A DNA stretch of 64,000 nt from Gordonia insulae (GCF_003855095.1 NZ_CP033972.1:5394001-5458000); one strand, 5' to 3'. Counted from the first letter of the stretch, positions 50,001 through 57,581 are shown. The notes: generated from the letters alone by a model not told the origin. Translations and numbers: made by a program.

Positions 50001-50649
50001 GTACCACCTGCTCGGCTGGTCCCTCGGGGGCTACGTCGCGTATGCGATCGCGACCCGGTTGCAGGCCGAGGGCGACGAGGTCGCCTTCCTCGGTGTGATG
50101 GATTCCTCTCCGGTGCCCCAGGCAGCCGAATCCGGCCCCGACGCCGCCGAGGTGCCCGTGGGCGTCCAGCTCGGCGGCGACTTCGTCGGTGACTTCCTCG
50201 GTGGCTGGCGTGACCTGTTCGATCTGGACGAGAACGTGCACGCGGACAGCGCGGAAGAGGTCGCCGAGATCATCCGGCACCAGATAGCGTCGATGGGCCT
50301 CCTGAGCGGCGACCAGGTGCAATGGGTGATGGACAGCTTTGCCACGTCGGAGGCGCTCGTGGAAAACTTCCGTCCTGAGCCATACGACGGTTCGCTGCTG
50401 GTGTTCACCGCGACGCGGGACAAGGAGGATCCGAGTGCGGTGCCGCGCGGCTGGGAACCCTACGTGAACGGCACGATCGCCAACGTCGATGTCGACGCCG
50501 ACCACCTCGGTCTGGCCAACGCGTCGGCATTGGACGTCATCGGGCCGACATTGGACGAATGGTTGACTACCGGTGGTGGTCACCGACCTGACACGACCGT
50601 GTCGACGGGTACGACGACAACTGAAACGAATCGAGAGGACTACGCATGA
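25687..50649 (+). CDS. NRPS3: giant seven-A-domain NRPS with two epimerases and thioesterase
   Basis: 8320 aa. Order with residues: P-like head 1-110; A 115-625, T; C 722, A 1185, T, E 1778; C 2250, A 2718, T; C 3320, A 3780, T; C 4380, A 4840, T; C 5430, A 5900, T, E 6500; C 6980, A 7445, T; TE 8030-8295 (GWSLGG). Both E domains show HH-x3-D, EGHGR and NFFGAG and follow T domains with GGDSI. The C domains after them have NHHIL-DGWS, the others HHIA-DG. Pockets in order: D-V-F-S-V-A-M-V-H; D-A-L-F-I-G-A-V-A; D-V-P-H-F-S-L-V-E; D-V-P-H-L-S-L-V-D; D-A-L-F-A-G-F-I-V; D-F-W-N-V-G-M-V-H (threonine); D-A-L-F-M-G-L-I-G. With NRPS2 this gives nine residues, positions 4 and 8 epimerised. The GTG start is coupled to NRPS2 with GGAAGG upstream; the stop overlaps MbtH2. 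Confidence 0.96.
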   Translation: MTGIGPDAVDISTGWGRRPPTRDLITIAAQLEPETPALTVAAAPVTFAELNSRVSPTAAVFASRGLDTEAAVSAIVTALIPKDGLDPTGIASAIQAAVDEIRQRACAVAGTGDWGSLPGIFASAVHRFGERVAITDLNGGSLTYRELDARSDDVAAGLLARGVSTGGVVGLATPRTVDVMVAILGILKAGATYLPLDTSHPADRLSFVVGDAAPALIITDHDGAEALGFLDVDRSTIGDLITAGAARPVPLPKTIDARTAAYMIFTSGSTGRPKGVVVEHRSVVALMSAAQQHYGFTETDVWTMFHSYAFDVSVFEMWGPLLFGGRLVVVDFLTTRSPDEFAELLIAESATVVSQTPSAYYQLAAAVRPTARNRLAASVRYMVFAGEALDFAQVRRWYTDRIDGEGTVGPVLVNMYGITETTVHSTFRALDPEFVDSAKGSDVGQGLPDLTIHLLDDRLSPVPDGVPGEIYVSGTQVTRGYLGRPGLSSGRFVADPFAGDGSRMYRSGDLAIQRDGSLEYLGRSDAQVKLRGFRIELGEVETALLSTAGVDAAAVAVKQRDGGDELLVGYVVPEGGATLTPSEVRIAAAGALPTYMVPDVVMVIDQLPLTVNGKLDRRGLPEPEIRGAAEYVAPSTETEKILAEIVADVLGLERISVAESVFDLGGNSLAAARIVGRAGEAFNVEMSVRDVFDVPSVRGLATLIGGRGEGLAPVVAVAPRPDRVPLSFAQVRMWFINQFDPSASTYNIPVLLRLTGPVDLAALRAAIEDVVVRHEVLRTTFPAVDGTPVQVISPVDTVATQLDWAVVDSATDLAAGVAAGFDVTSQWSLRARVWRSAPDEYVFGLVAHHIAADGESMAPLVADVVAAYAARVAGAEPEFAPLDVQFADFAIWQHEVLGSADDPDSVVGRQLAYWSRQLAGVPDVLELPTDRPRPVVASQRGAQVSFEVPGWVIDRVSVVARERSVTPFMVVHAGLAVLLARLSATDDIAVGTPIAGRGQRVLDPLVGMFVNTLVLRSRVDTDMSFMDLLDHVRVTDLEAFAHADVPFETVVEHLQPVRSESFAPLTQVLLSFDQSVLAEFASGGVLADDVAGVQVSSVAVDEIPAKVDLTVGITDGGDRWHGSLIYATDLIDADTAEHMAAQFVRLLDQLTADPTAPIGESHLLSDEEAAALLPVSGAPAATPRHLAEVFGEIAQQFGDHEAVTDGHGSALTYAQLDARSNQVARWLISQGIGAESLVALAIGRSKDLLVAMWAVAKAGAGYLPIDPDYPAERIEHMLTDSGVRVGLTAARYEATLPGGVAWTSVENLGSAAVIDRFDDAALRVDELPAGRHLDAIAYVIYTSGSTGTPKGVSVTYRGIHNFAAAEVARFGTDATSRVLAFASPSFDASILEWLLASVAGAALVYRPDGVLGGDMLSAFIREQSLTHVFLTPTVLATLEPETVGDLRVLISGGEAVSQTLVDRWSSSLAFFNAYGPTEASVAVAMSHALEAGRPVHIGGPIDGVGLLVLDARLHPVPIGVPGDLYAAGVAVARGYLDRPGLSAERFVANPFGGIGDRMYRTGDVVRWRHGRTGELVLEYVGRSDDQVKLRGLRIELGEIETVLESHPAVSSAVVIGVGGSVATALAGYVVADPSVDGAILRDFVSQRLPAHMVPASIMALDALPLTPAGKLDKRALPDPVIDTETADYVGPASSTEELLAAVVAGVLGVDRVSVVESFFALGGDSILSIQLSSAARSAGLALSPKDVFEHKSVRAMARAAALGDDAVALIDEPVGGGAGEVVVSPVVAWMLELSDVAEDFADFSQSVVLVAPDGLDSVVLGAVLGVVIDAHPMLSARLAEIDGHWVLRSGAGADPVVAAVSTPAAVGSAEFGAAVSAAHADALRQLDPVAGVLVSAAIVSGSDGARVVLAIHHVGVDAVSWPILLEDVITVWGQLTAGQEPVVRPEVTSARAWHAGLAALTPDHVGEADYWLSRLPEPTGFGSAFDRDRDRFDSVGSVRHQVDAAVTEALVTVVPEAFGGHVNDALLAGLARAVRSWQTARGIADDAPVGVLVEGHGRYEDALTTGPDPRRADLARTVGWFTTVAPVVLDPGADVVHAVKAAKEERLGQPDRGVGFGLLRFGGDERLAGRALPSIGFNFFGAGGRGGGDGVEVPFMVDSGAPALPSSVSGAMTAMNVITVNVGTRVTEQGRELSADFLFAQGILSDEDVADLAARWSAELAAIVDVVARAVDLGLSPSDVPGTGVSQDDLDLLAARHPGADIWPLSPLQKGLYLQSALAGAGAGTDAVDVYVSQGVLRLGGDVDEQRLAAAVHSLCGQHRVLRSGFVQTDSGAVVAVVPDDVTVPWRTIDVGDVDEDRRRAVVDEVIAAERVEPFDLAAPPLLRVVLVRDTDGVSVVITNHHILFDGWSGPLVLADLLAIYATGATYTGQTATGDTDFADHLRRIARTDDAAGLAAWREVLAPVEGPTLVAPGVEATADALPRDHAVVLDAELTAGIEAAARAEGATVATVLQFAWAVLLSRLTGNRVVTFGETVSGRPADLDGVESMVGLFINTLPAVVDVDPAAPISEVLSRLQAAKVSVLDHQHLGLPQLAGSVTGALFDTLTVHESYPVDTDSLSTTDAALTGGLQIREVEVSDSTHYPLNMVTSPMGDRLSVKLKYLPVAFDDAQIAVFADALVEILRTIATAPGSLVADLSLVAGPQHAELARWSVGAGVVIPGETVADALAAQIARTPDAEALLFEDRIVSYAELGARVAGLARVLIAAGVGPGVPVGISLERSVEFVVAIHAVVAAGGQYVPFDTAAPADRVRYMVDTAGVAVVLVAAGHVPAAIGELGDDVTVIEVDASADADESATPVTDAERLAPLRSDDALYTLFTSGSTGRPKGVTVSHRSVANRLWWGLSEYPWTSGDRVIQKTPVTFDVSVPELFAPLMSGAAMVVARPGGHADPAYIAELISSTRATSVHFVPSMLSVFLDVVPAERIRSLDTLRWVFCSGEALPPAVVAHAHALLPQVAIVNLFGPTEAAVEVAVADVTERETLVPIGVPVWNTTTYVLDARLALVPPGVPGELYLGGVQVARGYASRPGLTAERFVADPFGGPGARLYRTGDLVRWNTSGEVEYLGRTDFQVKLRGQRIELGEIESVIAAAPGVVHTACTVVETPTGGQQLVAYVSPASVDLDVVRATVAEALPEYMRPSVWMLLDDIALNSAGKLDRRALPAPVFEAGEFVAPQTAAEESVAAVFADVLGLDRVGVTESFFDMGGNSLSAMRVAARVADVFGVDVSVRDLFGAPTVRALADVVAAGDAGLAPLVAIDPRPAPIPLSFAQTRMWFINRFDPANTTYNIPALLRMSGALDVDALRAAVVDLVVRHEVLRTTFPSIDGVPIQEIGRIDAVASGIDWAVVDSRAALDAAMATGFDVTAEWPLRVRLWSVDRDEHVLAVVAHHIASDGESMLPLVTDLVSAYVARAGGASPDFAPLPVQFADYALWQHDVLGSPDDPSSVVGRQLSYWTGQLAGVPDVLELPVDRERPSVATHRGARTGFVIPASVGEQIAAVARERGVTPFMVVHAALAVLLARLSATPDIAIATPIAGRGQAALDGLIGMFVNTLVLRTEVDPAEGFADLLDRVRVTDLDAFAYGDVPFETVVEAVNPVRSEAFAPLAQVMLSFDPAASAERAEVALDGLDVTSIEPPVVSAQLDLSVTVSSAVAGGDWVCSMVYATDLFDESTVHTLADRFVTVLSELTARPLTAVGDVSVVSSDETETLVGWSSGEIVAIPDHSVAEAIAGQMARTPDSRAVVFEGRDVSYRELGARVGVLARHLIGMGVGPGVAVGVSIDRSVELLVAVHAVVNAGAQYVPMDPSTPADRVRYMVDTAGVDVILVGSDAISGSVAALNDSVTVVEVDATADVDMSVTPVTDADRLAPLRSDDALYTLFTSGSTGRPKGVTVSHAAAMSRLTWCITAFGWDGNARVVLKTPVTFDVSVPELFAPLMSGAAMIVARPGGHADPAYIAELISSTRATSVHFVPSMLSVFLDVVPAEQIRALGSLRWLLASGEALPPATVVRAHELLPDVSIFNLYGPTEATVDVTYVDVTEADRSVPIGVPTWNTTTYVLDARLALVPPGVPGELYLGGVQVARGYASRPGLTAERFVADPFGGPGARLYRTGDLVRWNTSGEVEYLGRTDFQVKLRGQRIELGEIESVIAAAPGVVHAACAVADAPTGGQHLVAYVTPASVDADVVKSVVADALPEYMRPSVWMLLDDIALSSSGKLDRRALPAPVFEAGEYVAPETDAEASVAAVFADVLGLDRVGVTESFFDMGGNSLSAMRVAARVSQTRGVDVSVRDLFDAPTVRELAAALEGRGQSLPGLVPAPRPDRVPLSTAQARMWFINRFDPTSAAYNIPLALRLRGDLDVDALAAALGDVLERHEVLRTVYVLDADGPRQQIIDPATARARLDWSATDDSAELIRSATSGFDVSTDLPIRGRIRRSGADEHDVAVTVHHIAFDGGSMAVFVGDLLAAYLRRVDATVPAPEPLAVQYADFAVWQRATLGSVDDPSTPIGRQMGYWRSHLAALPQVTDLPMDRPRPAVRTTEAGVVTMIVDDALAGRLSDFAREHGVTAFMAAHAALAITVARLAATDDVVIGAPISGRTDAALADLVGMFVNTLVLRTRVDPDQSVADIVSAVRAADLDAFAHADVQFEDLIEELAPTRSTAFEPLVQIAFTHVDDEPGATALETAGVIAEPIELPDQVAKFDLAVSVAARTPTSSMTAEFVYARALFDESTVHRLAETWMRVVETMVTDPSTTVGDIVVLAPEEAASLTPVSGGPGVRARLLPQMFADVVAAHPDGVAVTDGFGASLTYTELDRRSNRLARWLISQGIGVESLVALAVGRSVHLLTAIWAVAKTGAGYLPIDPDYPAERIAHMLSDSGVRVGLVGPHASPEGTAVDWTSIDDDGFRSGIDRFDDAALKPGETIGTPHPDAVAYVIYTSGSTGVPKGVQVTARALDNFAQTEVARLAVDAHSRVLGFASLSFDASVLEWLMATASGATLVYRPDGALGGDPLADYLRTQRITHAFLTPTVLATLEPGSLPDLRALAAGGEAVPQALVERWGTRLPFYDFYGPTETSIVVTMSQPKRPDGPSALGGPIPGVGLLVLDSRMRVVPVGVPGELYVMGDVLARGYVGRAALTAERFVANPFGTAGDLMYRTGDVVRWRRDDSGDLLVEYVGRSDDQVKLRGLRIELGEIEAVLAAHPQVESAVVVGVGGSVATALAGYVVLREAVEIAELRAFVAERLPTHMVPASIAVLDALPLTPVGKLDKRALPEPAIDVAHEFVPAATADEESVADVFADVLGVERVSAVENFFDVGGNSLSATRVAARVADLFGVDLTVRDVFVSPSVRELAALAAGRGAGLPPVVAVPVRPDRIPVSFAQARMWFINQFDPSSSTYNVPVLLRLAGDLDVDALRAALVDVVVRHEVLRTRFPAVDAVPIQVIDPADAVAEQLDWDVVSSGAELEAAVSEGFDVTVQWPLRARLWPVADGEFVIALVAHHIAADGESMGPLVADVVAAYAARVAGNAPEFAPMAVQFADFAIWQHEVLGSGDDPTSVVGQQLSYWATQLAGVPDVLELPTDRPRPVVASQRGDEVRFEVPADLAERIGSVAREHGVTPFMVVHAALAVLLARLSATDDVTVGTPIAGRGQRSLDALVGMFVNTLVLRSAVHARMTFAELLDQVRVADLDAFAHADVPFETVVERLDPVRSEAFAPLTQVLLTFHQTTLPEFSAAEGSSTVGPTSVAGIAISPVDLPETPAKVDLTFGIAAGADDQAWPAQIIYATDLFDPSTVDAMAQRFLRVLAGCVGSVSTPVGDVDLTSTDERNVLAALPAPVVDTVNAERSLVDLFRSTVARHHDLSAVTADGITLTYAELDGASDAVAAALAGRGVRVGDLVGVATARSVDLAVAILGVLKAGAGYLPLDTTNPAERLAFIVSDAAVEVVVTDAATAGHELFAGLPAGVVPVDIADLVSEGADTHEAAVVVSPASRAYVIYTSGSTGLPKGVEITHRDVITLMDTAATDFDFRPDDVWTMFHSYAFDFSVWELWGPFLSGARLVIVDRLLARDPDAFVELLADEGVTVLNQTPSAFYQLIDARRRNRVDLPLRYIVFGGEALSFDQVRRWFDDHPGAAPQLVNMYGITETTVHVSFRPLDRDLVAAGDASLIGRPLRSLAIHILDERLHPVPPGVVGEMYVTGGQLARGYLGRAALSSTRFVANPFDRGERMYRTGDLARRVGDDIEYLGRGDAQVQLRGFRIEYGEIEAALLGVPGVSAAAASVVELPGRGEQLIGYIVTDPGTVVDAQDARDTAARAVPGYMVPSVIVPIDTLPLTPNGKLDRKALPQPVIDNTGDDYVAPESSVEETLARVVAGVLGVDRVSVVESFFALGGDSILAIQLSSAARAAGLVVSPRDVFEHKSVRELGRAVAAGGAGPELLTEPAGGASGQTVISPVASWMLELSDTAADFADFSQSMVLVAPDRPDVAGLDTVVRAVVDAHPMLSARLSSVSGEWVYTAGAGRGPVVGEAHTAASTDSPEFDEAVHAAHADALAALDPDAGVLVSAVLVSGADGARVVLAVHHLAVDAVSWPILVEDLVTVWGQLQAGHEPAVRREVTSARAWHAAMAAQATGRSGEVDYWLTRVGRAPTDFGVPFDRDRDRFAATGSVRVQVSTEVTEALLAAVPEAFSGHVNDALVAGLARAVRSWQRAHGIDDDAAVSVLVEGHGRYEEILAAGPEPRSADLSRTVGWFTTIAPMVIDPSDDPVHAVKAAKEERLGQPDRGVGFGELRFGGDERLSGTSLPSIGFNFFGAGTRAGRDAVTVPFMADADAPSLPATVSGRMVAMNVLTVNVGTAATELGRRLTADFLFAQGILSPEDAHDLAARWDRELTAIVEQVADVVDPGLSPSDVPGTGVSQADLDRLAEQYPGADVWPLSPLQKGLHFESELAGTVDTGAVDVYVVQSVLELGGDIDGGRLRTAAEALFAHHRALRSGFVRTPSGAVVTVVPASVDVPWHDIDLDDTGFGESIAAEVRRIADAERSQSFDLAAPPLMRFALVRHGGTAHLVVTNHHILIDGWSGPLVLADLLALYASGTTYTGQIGGGRGDFADYVKRVATADDEAGREAWRAVLAPVEGPTLVAPGVEATVDSLPRDRSVILDAELTAGIDAVARAEGATVATVLQFAWAVLLSRLTGNRVVSFAETVSGRPADLDGVEAMVGLFINTLPAVVDVDPSARISEVLARLQAAKVSVLDHQHLGLPELTGLVHGGALFDTLTVHESYPVDTDSLSTTDASLTGGLEIRDFEGSDATHYPLNMSTAPVVGERLSLTLKYLPDAFDDGQIDVFIAALTQILRTVAARPDTRTADIVLVGDADVADLTPVSGGVGSAPRMLGELFAEAVDRHPDRIAVIDGHGSSLTYAELDVRSNRLARWLISREIGVESLVALAIGRSAELLTAIWAVTKTGAGYVPIDPDYPPERVATMVEDSGAVLGLTAGTGDLPDQGFDWVRLDDTMAVEIAALADDALRPNEPLGRVRPENVAYVIYTSGSTGRPKGVSVTHAGLFNFAAQESSGLGVADGPVVLGFASPSFDASVLEYLLATVNGGTLAYRPKDAVGGPALQEFMQTHRVTHTFLTPTVLSTIEPGALPDLVALMAGGEAVPPSLVETWSPHVRIHNLYGPTETTIGITLSTAMTAGRPVRLGGPLAGVELLVLDGRLHPVPVGVPGELFAVGRALSRGYLDRPALSAERFVANPFATDGSRMYRTGDVVRWRADPDGGLVLEYAGRSDDQVKLRGLRIELGEIEAVLASHPAVESAVVVGVGGSVATALAGYVVADPSVDVATLREFLAARLPSHMVPASIALLDALPLTPVGKLDKRALPEPEIVSDVGEYIEPATEQEAAVAAAFAEVLGVDRVGATHSFFDLGGNSLSATRVLAELRARGHELELAWLFNDPTPRGLSARLGGAGSAAGDVIITLNGQGSRPPLFCIHPAGGLAWFYGGFVPYLIDRPVYGLQDPHAVSGEPSASSVEEMADRYLEEIRRISPRGPYHLLGWSLGGYVAYAIATRLQAEGDEVAFLGVMDSSPVPQAAESGPDAAEVPVGVQLGGDFVGDFLGGWRDLFDLDENVHADSAEEVAEIIRHQIASMGLLSGDQVQWVMDSFATSEALVENFRPEPYDGSLLVFTATRDKEDPSAVPRGWEPYVNGTIANVDVDADHLGLANASALDVIGPTLDEWLTTGGGHRPDTTVSTGTTTTETNREDYA
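34830..35129 (+). repeat. 300-bp perfect direct repeat in NRPS3, copy 1 (third A domain)
   Basis: Identical to 38010-38309 (offset 3180). Covers the C-terminal half of the A domain from [12 protein letters not shown] past [20 protein letters not shown]. Codons here end unusually often in G or T (ttg, ggt, gtg), unlike the C-ending bias around it. Confidence 0.95.
38010..38309 (+). repeat. 300-bp perfect direct repeat in NRPS3, copy 2 (fourth A domain)
   Basis: Second copy of the segment at 34830-35129, with the same boundaries in the next module. Upstream segments (about 37611-37820 against 34431-34640) are nearly identical too, whereas the pocket region between (about 37820-38009) has diverged. 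Confidence 0.95.
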
Positions 50650-50847
50650 CCAACCCCTTTGATGACGAGAACGGCCGTTTCTTCGTGTTGGTGAACGAGG
50701 AGAATCAGCATTCGCTGTGGCCGACGTTCGCGGATATCCCGGCCGGCTGGACGAAGGTGTTCGGTGAGGATTCTCGTGCGGCGTGCCTGGAGTATGTGGA
50801 GCAGAACTGGACGGATCTGCGGCCGAAGAGCCTGATCGACGCGATGG
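50646..50847 (+). repeat. 202-bp perfect direct repeat, copy 2 (MbtH coding)
   Basis: Exact copy of 13130-13331. The identity starts at the ATG and stops one base into the codon after DAM. Confidence 0.95.
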
Positions 50848-50888
50848 AGGCCGACAAGGCCGCGCAGGGTGGTTCGTCGGGCGAGTGA
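50646..50888 (+). CDS. MbtH-like protein 2 (NRPS A-domain chaperone)
   Basis: 80 aa with the full MbtH signature ([27 protein letters not shown]). ATG overlaps the NRPS3 stop (ATGA), with GAGAGGAC upstream, so it is made with NRPS3 and should bind its A domains. Residues 1-67 equal those of MbtH-like protein 1; the tail after DAM differs ([13 protein letters not shown]). Confidence 0.97.
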   Translation: MTNPFDDENGRFFVLVNEENQHSLWPTFADIPAGWTKVFGEDSRAACLEYVEQNWTDLRPKSLIDAMEADKAAQGGSSGE

Positions 50889-51140
50889 CATCGCGGCGAC
50901 ATGTCACCGCGGTAACGCTTGCACATCAAGCGCACTGGCCACTTCAACAACTCAAACCACACCAGTAACATCGGTGATGTCGAGAGGGGAACGGATTTCT
51001 GTGAAATTCCCCGATAAATCCCGTCACCGGTTTCCAAAAGGCCGTTAGCAAGGCAAGCTATATGCAGGGACCCGGTGCCAGTTCGAACTGGGAGGCAGAG
51101 TGGCCAGGGTCAACATTTCAAGCTCGGGGGAGCGACTGTG
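50889..51140 (+). promoter_or_regulatory. Leader of P2 with three inverted repeats
   Basis: No gene seen; relatively AT-rich from 50930 to 51065. Three structures stand out. A 20-bp palindrome with one mismatched pair, cgcggcgacatgtcaccgcg, lies at 50892-50911 just after the MbtH2 stop. A hairpin at 50986-51012 (ggggaa/ttcccc enclosing tttc/gaaa) may be a terminator or attenuator. A perfect 14-bp palindrome CCAGTTCGAACTGG at 51078-51091 is a good operator candidate. The layout suggests P2 may be transcribed separately from the NRPS genes. Confidence 0.5.
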
Positions 51141-51452
51141 ATGGTGCATCAAATGATCGAGGACATCCAACGGCGCGCGGAGGTCACTCCGCGACTCACC
51201 GCCGTGCGATTCGGCGATGACGTGGTGACATACGGAGCGCTGGACGAAAGCATCACCAAGTACGGCTCGGTGATGGATCGGCACGGTCTGTCGCAAGAGG
51301 CGGCGTTCCACGCCGGCCTGCTGCACTGCATGCCGTCACTGACACGTATCGAGGGCACCTCCGAGCGCAACCGTGTGCTCGGCGAGGTCGTCGCCTGGCT
51401 CGGCCGTGATGCCGACGGCGGCGCCACCGGCGGTCTGCGCGCCGTCAGCTGA
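51141..51452 (+). CDS. P2: small protein of unknown function, paralogue of P1
   Basis: 103 aa from ATG 51141 (GGGGGAG ten bases upstream). IEDIQRRAEVTPRLTAVRFG and VVTYGALDESITKYG correspond to the same segment of P1; the helical second half (HAGLLHCMPSL, VLGEVVAWLGRDA) and the final LRAVS also match. It contains no catalytic motif of adenylation domains and is too short to be one. Placed after NRPS3 and MbtH2, as P1 is after NRPS1 and MbtH1. While MbtH1/2 are nearly identical, P1 and P2 have diverged strongly, which would suit a partner-specific interaction. Function unknown. Confidence 0.85.
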   Translation: MVHQMIEDIQRRAEVTPRLTAVRFGDDVVTYGALDESITKYGSVMDRHGLSQEAAFHAGLLHCMPSLTRIEGTSERNRVLGEVVAWLGRDADGGATGGLRAVS

Positions 51453-51552
51453 CGCTCGTCTCTCCGGCTCCGGCAGCACAAGCCTGTCAACGCTGACCGC
51501 GGCGGGCTCCCGTCGGGAATCCGCCTGCCGGCGTCTCGAAGGGCGTGCCGGG

Positions 51553-52146
51553 TCAGAAGACGGCCATCAACGCCAGTATCACGAGCAGGATCGGTGCTCC
51601 GACCACGACGCTCGCCGTACCCATGATGATCGCGGCCACCGCCCGTCCGGTGCCGCGGGTCCGCGCTACGTCTGCCTGCCGGATGCCTGCCTGCCCGGCG
51701 GCCATTCGCTTCCGCGAGCTGATCTGCACCAGTCCGACGATTCCCAGCACGACACCGATCAGGCCAACAACAGCGCCGATGCCGATCAGTGCCAGCGGTA
51801 GGGACACCAACGATGTCACCAGGCCGGCGGTCGCTGCTGCGACCGTCGGCCGACGTGTGGACGGATGACCGGGGACGGGACCGAGCGGACGAACCGTGCC
51901 GGGTGTGGGCAGGTCCCAGACCTCCCCGAGTGGCGGGAGCGGGCCGTCGACGACGCGTGTGTGTGCCGGAAGGGCGACCGCAGGCTCGGGCGCGGCAGGC
52001 GCGCTCACCGCAGGGGTGGTCACCTCGGGCAGGCGCGCGGACCCGACGGCACCGAAGTCGCCGGTGTCCTGCGGCGGTGGCCAGGTCAGGATGCGGTCGG
52101 TGACCGCGGGCGGGATCGGTTGAGTGGGATGATCGGTCACCCGCAT
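51553..52146 (-). CDS. DUF4190-like membrane protein with proline-rich cytoplasmic N-terminus
   Basis: 197 aa from the ATG at 52146, preceded by GAGGAGGTGCGCC. Residues 1-105 are Pro/Ala-rich. Then come three hydrophobic helices: VAAATAGLVTSLVSLPLALI, IGAVVGLIGVVLGIVGLVQI and AVAAIIMGTASVVVGAPILL. A basic SSRKRMAAGQAG loop separates helices 2 and 3. This is the usual DUF4190/DUF4352-associated architecture in actinobacteria. Function unknown; convergent with P2 and probably not part of the NRPS cluster. Confidence 0.8.
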   Translation of the reverse strand: MRVTDHPTQPIPPAVTDRILTWPPPQDTGDFGAVGSARLPEVTTPAVSAPAAPEPAVALPAHTRVVDGPLPPLGEVWDLPTPGTVRPLGPVPGHPSTRRPTVAAATAGLVTSLVSLPLALIGIGAVVGLIGVVLGIVGLVQISSRKRMAAGQAGIRQADVARTRGTGRAVAAIIMGTASVVVGAPILLVILALMAVF

Positions 52147-52269
52147 GGCGCACCTCCTCGCGGCCGAGATCTCGGAGTCGGCCGCGATGTCCATTCTGTC
52201 TCACCCCACTGCACCCGACGAACATCACGACGCGATAACGGCCGCTATCCGCCGTCGTGACCAGCCGAG

Positions 52270-52310
52270 AAAAATCTCGCCGCACCCGGGTGACCCGGAT
52301 GCGGCGAGAT
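52270..52310 (-). terminator. Rho-independent terminator of the lipoprotein gene
   Basis: atctcgccgca at 52274-52284 pairs with tgcggcgagat at 52300-52310, and the stem continues through cccggg to a TGA loop (one mismatch). On the minus strand it is followed by a run of T (52270-52274). It lies 20 bases after the lipoprotein stop. Confidence 0.9.
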
Positions 52311-52329
52311 CGTTGATCGGATGCTGCTA

Positions 52330-52842
52330 TCAGCCGCCGTGCTGTCCGCCCATCGAGGTCAGCTGGGTGACCGCGCTGCCGGCGAGCTTCCAGTCCCCGT
52401 CGACCTTCACGTACGCCAGGGTGATGTCGACCGGCTCGGGTGAGTGCGGGCTCTTGACCGACACGGTCGCGACCGCCTTGTCGTCACCGTCGGCCTTGAC
52501 CTCCTTGACCGTGTAGATCTCGGGGGTGTAGCCGGCCATGTTCGACGCCTTGGCGTAGGCCTGGATCGCACCCTTGCTGACCGGGTTCGAGGTGTCGACG
52601 ACCGCATCGAGTTCCGTCGATGACGTGGCCGGGTCGACGGCCTTGCGAAGGATCACCTGGGCATCGTCGGTCTTGAGGCCGACGACGGCCTGCTTGGCAT
52701 CGCTCGCCGCCGATGCGACGGCGGCCGAGGCGTCGTTCGCCGCACTGCTGACGGTGTCCGTGGTGTCATCGGAACAACCGGCGACGACGAGTACGGTCGC
52801 GCCGGCCAGCAACGCTGCGGCCAGGGTCTTCCGAACGTTCAT
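52330..52842 (-). CDS. Secreted lipoprotein, MTB12/Cfp2-like
   Basis: 170 aa. Signal peptide MNVRKTLAAALLAGATVLVVAGC with a lipobox (VVAGC), so lipid-anchored on the outer face of the membrane. A Ser/Ala/Asp-rich linker follows. The C-terminal domain (DAQVILRKAVDPATSSTELD, VKVDGDWKLAGS) resembles the NTF2-like fold of mycobacterial low-molecular-weight antigen MTB12; this assignment is from pattern only. AAGAGGAGGAG before the ATG supports the start. Monocistronic with its own terminator. Role unknown. Confidence 0.85.
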   Translation of the reverse strand: MNVRKTLAAALLAGATVLVVAGCSDDTTDTVSSAANDASAAVASAASDAKQAVVGLKTDDAQVILRKAVDPATSSTELDAVVDTSNPVSKGAIQAYAKASNMAGYTPEIYTVKEVKADGDDKAVATVSVKSPHSPEPVDITLAYVKVDGDWKLAGSAVTQLTSMGGQHGG

Positions 52843-52911
52843 TTCGTTCTCCTCCTCTTGGGGTGAGCCAACACTAACCCATGCGTACGCAGGCGAATCC
52901 GCGGCCGGAAT

Positions 52912-52933
52912 TAATCGGACCGTGGTCCGGTTA
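52912..52933. promoter_or_regulatory. Palindromic operator candidate upstream of the monooxygenase
   Basis: taatcggaccgtggtccgg then tta: a 22-bp palindrome with a perfect core CGGACC-GT-GGTCCG and one mismatched outer pair. It sits about 40 bases before the monooxygenase ATG, overlapping a possible -10 (TAGACT at 52932), which suits a TetR- or MarR-type repressor site. Confidence 0.6.
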
Positions 52934-52972
52934 GACTGGGTGACATTCGGGTAATCATCCAGGAGGCGCGAC

Positions 52973-54085
52973 ATGCAGTTCGGACTCTTCAGCGTCAGCG
53001 ACATCACGGTCGATCCCACGACCGGCGTCGAGCCGACGGAGCACGAGCGGATCAAGGCGATCGTCGAGATCGCCACCAAGGCCGAGGACATCGGGCTCGA
53101 CGTGTTCGCACTCGGCGAGCACCACAACCGTCCGTTCGTCTCGTCCTCACCGACGACCACCCTCGCCTACATCGCCGCGCAGACCTCGACGCTGCAGCTG
53201 TCGACCGCGACCACGCTGATCACCACCAACGACCCGGTGAAGATCGCGGAAGACTTCGCGATGCTGCAGCACCTCTCCGACGGCCGCGTCGATCTGATGC
53301 TCGGCCGGGGCAACACCGGGCCGGTCTATCCGTGGTTCGGCAAGGACATCCGTCAGGGCATCCCGCTGGCGATCGAGAACTACGCCCTGCTGCACCGGTT
53401 GTGGACCGAGGACGTCGTCGACTGGGAGGGCAATTTCCGCACCCCGCTCACGTCCTTCACCTCGACCCCACGACCGCTCGACGACGTGGCGCCCTTCGTG
53501 TGGCACGGATCCATCCGCAGCCCCGAGATCGCCGAGCAGGCGGCCTACTACGGGGACGGGTTCTTCGCGAACAACATCTTCTGGCCCAAGGAGCACTTCC
53601 AGCGGCTGATCGCGTTCTACCGCGAACGCTTCGAGCATTACGGTCATGGCGCCGCGAACCAGGCGATCGTCGGCCTCGGCGGCCAGTTCTTCATCCGCAA
53701 GAACTCGCAGGACGCCGTGCGTGAGTTCCGGCCGTACTTCGACAACGCACCGGTGTACGGCCACGGCCCGTCTCTCGAGCAGTTCTCCGACGAGACCCCA
53801 CTGACCGTCGGCAGTCCGCAGGAGTTCGTCGACAAGACGCTCTCGTTCCGGGAGAGCTTCGGCGACTACCAGCGTCAGCTGTTCCTGGTCGACCACGCCG
53901 GGTTGCCCCTCAAGACCGTGCTCGAGCAACTCGACCTCCTCGGAGAGGTGCTGCCGGATCTGCGGGCGGGATTCGCTCAGGGGCGCCCCGCGGGCGTGCC
54001 GGACGCACCGACACACGCGTCGCTGGTCGCCGCGCGCGATGCCGATGCCACCACGGCGGACGAGGAGCGGGCGGTGCGATCATGA
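52973..54085 (+). CDS. Luciferase-like flavin-dependent monooxygenase (CE1758-type)
   Basis: 370 aa TIM-barrel enzyme of the bacterial luciferase/LLM class, which uses reduced FMN or F420 and oxygen. N-terminal MQFGLFSVSD, FALGEHHNRPF and TATTLITTNDP, then DGRVDLMLGRGNTGPVYPWFG, are family hallmarks. ATG 52973 follows AGGAGGCGCGAC. The stop overlaps the start of a flavin reductase (ATGA), so the reductase probably supplies its reduced flavin. This pair is conserved in Corynebacteriales; substrate unknown. Probably a housekeeping or redox operon rather than NRPS tailoring, since it has its own promoter. Confidence 0.93.
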   Translation: MQFGLFSVSDITVDPTTGVEPTEHERIKAIVEIATKAEDIGLDVFALGEHHNRPFVSSSPTTTLAYIAAQTSTLQLSTATTLITTNDPVKIAEDFAMLQHLSDGRVDLMLGRGNTGPVYPWFGKDIRQGIPLAIENYALLHRLWTEDVVDWEGNFRTPLTSFTSTPRPLDDVAPFVWHGSIRSPEIAEQAAYYGDGFFANNIFWPKEHFQRLIAFYRERFEHYGHGAANQAIVGLGGQFFIRKNSQDAVREFRPYFDNAPVYGHGPSLEQFSDETPLTVGSPQEFVDKTLSFRESFGDYQRQLFLVDHAGLPLKTVLEQLDLLGEVLPDLRAGFAQGRPAGVPDAPTHASLVAARDADATTADEERAVRS

Positions 54086-54795
54086 GCCCGGCGACCCTGT
54101 CGCTCGTGGCGGTCAACGCCGGGCTCGGGGATCCGTCCTCGACCCGGCTGCTGGTCGACCGGCTGATCGAGGCAACAGCCGATGAGTTCGCCGGCCGGCC
54201 GGCGGCCGAACTGTCCGTCGAGGTCATCGACCTCCGCGACCTCGCGGTCGACATCGCACGGTCGTTGACCACGGGTTTCGCCGTCGGCGACCTACGCGCC
54301 GCGCTGGACGCGGTGCACGGCGCGCACGGGCTGATCGTGGCGACACCGGTGTTCAACGCGTCCTACAGCGGGCTGTTCAAGTCGTTCTTCGATCTCGTGG
54401 ACGTCGATCGGATGCAGGGCACGCCGGTCTTGATCGGGGCCACCGGCGGCAGTCCCCGCCATTCGATGGTGCTCGATCACGCAGTGCGCCCGTTGTTCTC
54501 GTACCTGCGCGCCGTGGTCCTGCCGACCGGGGTCTATGCCGCGGCGGAGGACTGGGCGGGCACGTCGGGGGACACCGCGCTCCTGTCGGACCGGATTCGA
54601 CGGGCCGCACGTGAGCTGGCGACAGCGGTGCGTGCCACGGAAAACATTGCAGGGGTGCAGGTCTCAGTCCGCGGCTCCGAAGGCTCCGAAGCGGATGCGA
54701 GCTCTGGTGGGCCGTTCGGCGAGGTCGCACGTCGCTCGGCGCTCGAGGCGGCCGGCATCGCCAACTTTGCGAAGCTGTTGGGCGACAACCACTGA
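54082..54795 (+). CDS. NAD(P)H-dependent FMN reductase (CE1759-type)
   Basis: 237 aa flavodoxin-like reductase. The FMN-binding pattern is visible: VNAGLGDPSSTRLL at the N-terminus, IVATPVFNASYSGLFKSFFD in the middle and IGATGGSPRHSM after it. Translationally coupled to the monooxygenase upstream, to which it should pass reduced FMN. The C-terminal 60 residues are a less conserved tail. Ends four bases from the convergent pirin gene. Confidence 0.93.
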   Translation: MSPATLSLVAVNAGLGDPSSTRLLVDRLIEATADEFAGRPAAELSVEVIDLRDLAVDIARSLTTGFAVGDLRAALDAVHGAHGLIVATPVFNASYSGLFKSFFDLVDVDRMQGTPVLIGATGGSPRHSMVLDHAVRPLFSYLRAVVLPTGVYAAAEDWAGTSGDTALLSDRIRRAARELATAVRATENIAGVQVSVRGSEGSEADASSGGPFGEVARRSALEAAGIANFAKLLGDNH

Positions 54796-54799
54796 CGAC

Positions 54800-55813
54800 T
54801 CACGCCTGGCCCGGGACATTGTGCCTGGGGCGCAGGTGTGTGGTCGGCAGTTCCGGGGCGGGCAGGTGCTGGATCTCGCCCGCATACCCCTCGACCTTGC
54901 CGAAGCGGTCGCTGTGTGCCGTCCACTGCTCACGGAATCGCACGATGTCGTCGTGAGTGCGGCCGACGAAGTTCCACCACATGATGATCTCCTCGTCGAG
55001 CGGGGTTCCGCCGAGGAGCACCGCGCGGGCCCGCTCGCCGGACTCGTTGCGCAGGACCAGGCGGTCGGTGCCGACACCGACGTAGCCGAGCTCGGTCCGC
55101 TCGAGCGGACCGGCTGCCGAGTTCACGATGCGGATGCGGCCCTGATCGACGATGAGCCCGTGTTCGAAGTCCGGGGCCACCGGCAGTGCGATCTCGGCAT
55201 CCGGCGGCATCGTCAGCTCGGCACCGAGCAGCGGGGTGAAGGTGTGGACCGGCGACCGCTCGCCCAGCAGCTCGCCGAGGAACACCCGGACCTCGATTCC
55301 GTCGCGCTCGAGGACCGGCGGGATGTGATGGGCGAAATCCCGTGGGGTGTCGGCGGCCGACTCCGGCAGCGCGACCCACAGCTGGACGCCGTGCAGCACG
55401 GTGGTGTCGGGTGTCGAGACCTCTGTGTGGGCGATGCCGTGACCGGCCGTCATCAGGTTGACCTCGCCCGGCCGCACCATCGCATGGTTCCCGATGGTGT
55501 CGCGATGCTCGATCTCACCGGAGAACAACCAGCTCACGGTCTGCAATCCGGTATGCGGATGCGGCGGGACATCCATGCCGCCGGTTGCCGAGACATCGTC
55601 GGGGCCGTAGTGGTCGGCGAAACACCAGGCGCCGATCAGGGAGCGCTGTCGCTGGGGGAGGGTGCGGTGCACGGTCATCGCGCGCGGACCGCCCAGCGGG
55701 ACGTCGCGGGCGGACAGGACCTCCACCGCGACCGCGTCGCCACGACCGCCGTCACCGCGATGAACTGTTGAGTGGCAATCGATCTCGGTCGGTCGAGGTT
55801 CCAGGTTGCTCAT
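54800..55813 (-). CDS. Pirin family protein
   Basis: 337 aa bicupin. Metal-binding signature HPHTGLQTVSWLFSGEIEH with a later HGIAHTE, plus the typical pirin C-terminal cupin (PLLGAELTMP to LLGGTPLDEEIIMWWNFVGR). Pirins bind iron or nickel and include quercetinases and redox-responsive cofactors; the role here is unknown. ATG 55813; upstream is a short region with tgttcg/cgaaca half-sites that might carry its promoter. Confidence 0.93.
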   Translation of the reverse strand: MSNLEPRPTEIDCHSTVHRGDGGRGDAVAVEVLSARDVPLGGPRAMTVHRTLPQRQRSLIGAWCFADHYGPDDVSATGGMDVPPHPHTGLQTVSWLFSGEIEHRDTIGNHAMVRPGEVNLMTAGHGIAHTEVSTPDTTVLHGVQLWVALPESAADTPRDFAHHIPPVLERDGIEVRVFLGELLGERSPVHTFTPLLGAELTMPPDAEIALPVAPDFEHGLIVDQGRIRIVNSAAGPLERTELGYVGVGTDRLVLRNESGERARAVLLGGTPLDEEIIMWWNFVGRTHDDIVRFREQWTAHSDRFGKVEGYAGEIQHLPAPELPTTHLRPRHNVPGQA

Positions 55814-55910
55814 GGGCGCACCACTGTTCGAAGTAGTTCCGGGCTGTCCGAACAGTCTAGAGGTCGCACGAGGGAGGACCTCGTCGCGATGGTGTCAGGG
55901 CGCCGTGGTG

Positions 55911-56669
55911 TCAGGCCACGACGGTGGCATCCTCGAAGGTCATCGTCACCCGGTCGACCGACGATGACATCAGCGCATGGCGGCTCAGGCGCAGCGACCG
56001 GAGTTCGTCGGCGACCGGATGTGTCCCGAGCTCCAATTCGGCCCCACCGATGCGAGTACGGGTGCCGGCCGTCGAGGTGAGCTTCCACGGTGTTCTCCGG
56101 AGCACGCCGTCGAGCTGGGAGTAGGCGTTGAGCACCGCGTCCTTGCCGGAGTCCGGAACCCGGATGCCCGGTCGGACGGTCAGGTCGGCGATGAGACTGC
56201 CGTCGGCGGTGACGCGTCCATGTTTGGTCGCCGACTCGTGGTCGACATCGAACTCGGCGAGGGTCTTGGGGAAGCCCCAGATCCCGCGACCCGCCGCGAG
56301 GGTGAAGTCGCCGTCGACGGGTAGATGGTGGATCAGGGCACGCGCGTCACCGCCGGCCAGCGAGCGCAGGGCGCGCAGCGGTGACGCCGGTGGCCGGGAC
56401 GGGTCCTCGACCAGGAAACACACCCCGAACTCGTTGTACGGCCCGAGGTCACCATCGACGTAGTCGACGAAGACGAGCATGCACATGGTGCGGCCGGGCT
56501 TGATGCGCAGAGGCCGCAGCTGACCCTCGCCGGTGCCGGCGGCGGTGATCGCGTGTTCGACGGCTCCGCTGTCGGCGGAGAATCCGGCCACGAAGCAGCG
56601 GGCGTGCCGGATCTCGACCGGCATGGTGACGGTGGTGCCCAGTACCTCGTGGGTGGCGGCGTGGGTCAT
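55911..56669 (-). CDS. Acetoacetate decarboxylase family protein
   Basis: 252 aa from the ATG at 56669, preceded by GAGGAGAACC. Family patterns: PLRIKPGRTMCMLVFVDYVD, GPYNEFGVCFLVEDP and GIWGFPKTLAEFDVDHE; the lysine after FP is at the position of the Schiff-base lysine of acetoacetate decarboxylase. Actinobacterial members act on varied keto or lipid-derived substrates, so the true substrate is unknown. A KstR/TetR-like palindrome lies 34 bases before the start. Confidence 0.88.
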   Translation of the reverse strand: MTHAATHEVLGTTVTMPVEIRHARCFVAGFSADSGAVEHAITAAGTGEGQLRPLRIKPGRTMCMLVFVDYVDGDLGPYNEFGVCFLVEDPSRPPASPLRALRSLAGGDARALIHHLPVDGDFTLAAGRGIWGFPKTLAEFDVDHESATKHGRVTADGSLIADLTVRPGIRVPDSGKDAVLNAYSQLDGVLRRTPWKLTSTAGTRTRIGGAELELGTHPVADELRSLRLSRHALMSSSVDRVTMTFEDATVVA

Positions 56670-56702
56670 CGACTGGTTCTCCTCGGATCGCGCAGAGCTG
56701 AC

Positions 56703-56716
56703 TAGAACGTGTTCTC
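56703..56716. promoter_or_regulatory. KstR/TetR-like operator candidate (TAGAACGTGTTCTC)
   Basis: Contains the palindrome AGAAC-GT-GTTCT. It fits the mycobacterial KstR pattern TnnAACnnGTTnnA at all positions but the last. It stands in the promoter region of the acetoacetate-decarboxylase-like gene, between two divergent genes. Confidence 0.55.
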
Positions 56717-56867
56717 GTTTGATGTCATGGTGCCAGGTTCGACCGCGTAGGTCGATGGCCGGACCGGACCGCGCCGCCGACCGTCGCGGCCGTTGTGGCA
56801 AGGATGGCCCAACGCGGTCGATAAGCTCCATGGTCAAGTGACCAGAAACGTCGAGCAGGAGGTGGGG

Positions 56868-57581
56868 ATGGCGTCCGACCGGCCGCCCGTTGTCCGCGTG
56901 GGGATGGTCGACGACCATCCGTCGCCGATCTGGGGTATCGAACGCATCCTCGACGGTCTGCCCGACCTCGAGCTCGTCTGCTCGGCGTCCACCGTCGGCG
57001 GACTGCTGGAGCAGGGCATCCGGATGGACATCGTCATCCTCGACCTCCGGCTCGACGACGGGACGACACCCGGCGAGAACGTCACGCGGCTCACCGAGGC
57101 CGGCATCGGGACCGTGGTCTACACGTCGGGTGAGCACCCGTCGTTGCTGCGCTCGGCGGCACGGGCCGGAACTCTGGGTGTGGTGCTGAAATCCGCATCC
57201 GAGCAGGAGGTCGTCGCGGCGATCCGTGCGGCAGGGGCGGGTCGTGAGGTGCTCACCACCGAGTGGGCGGCCGCGATCGATGCCGATCCGGAGCTCGCCG
57301 CGGTCGACCTGAGCCCGCAGTTGCAGCGGGTCCTGACCCTGTACGCATCGGGCGAGACCTCGGCGGGCGTCGGAGCCGCCCTCGGGGTCAGCGCGGAGAC
57401 CGTCAACGAATACCTCAAGCGCATCCGGCAGAAGTATGCGGCCGCCGGTCGTCCGACCCGCACGAAGCTCGACCTGTTCAAGCGTGCTGTCGAGGACGGT
57501 TGGCTGCCGGTCCCGGGTCGTCATCAAGGGTCGCCGGACCGGTCCCCGGGTCGCGACGGCCCGGGTCGCGGAGACGACTGA
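56868..57581 (+). CDS. NarL/LuxR-family response regulator
   Basis: 237 aa. Receiver domain residues 10-125: acidic pair in VGMVDDHPSP, phosphoacceptor Asp in VILDLRLDDG, Thr in VVYTSGEH, Lys in VVLKSAS. LuxR helix-turn-helix about 150-215: LSPQLQRVLTLYASGETSAG to VSAETVNEYLKRIRQKY. ATG 56868 has AGGAGGTGGGG; an upstream GTG in frame is less likely. No sensor kinase lies nearby. The C-terminal 25 residues are basic and disordered. It precedes a receiver-less relative. Confidence 0.93.
   Translation: MASDRPPVVRVGMVDDHPSPIWGIERILDGLPDLELVCSASTVGGLLEQGIRMDIVILDLRLDDGTTPGENVTRLTEAGIGTVVYTSGEHPSLLRSAARAGTLGVVLKSASEQEVVAAIRAAGAGREVLTTEWAAAIDADPELAAVDLSPQLQRVLTLYASGETSAGVGAALGVSAETVNEYLKRIRQKYAAAGRPTRTKLDLFKRAVEDGWLPVPGRHQGSPDRSPGRDGPGRGDD

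Noticed and set aside
51045..51061. Iron-box (IdeR/DtxR) before P2, TTAGCAAGGCAAGCTAT
   Set aside because: Only the outer TTAGC/GCTA half-matches the TTAGGTTAGGCTAACCTAA consensus; the inner bases do not fit, so an iron link is not supported.
52973..54795. Monooxygenase and reductase as NRPS tailoring enzymes
   Set aside because: They have their own operator, lie beyond a terminator and unrelated genes, and form a pair conserved in Corynebacteriales independently of NRPS genes.
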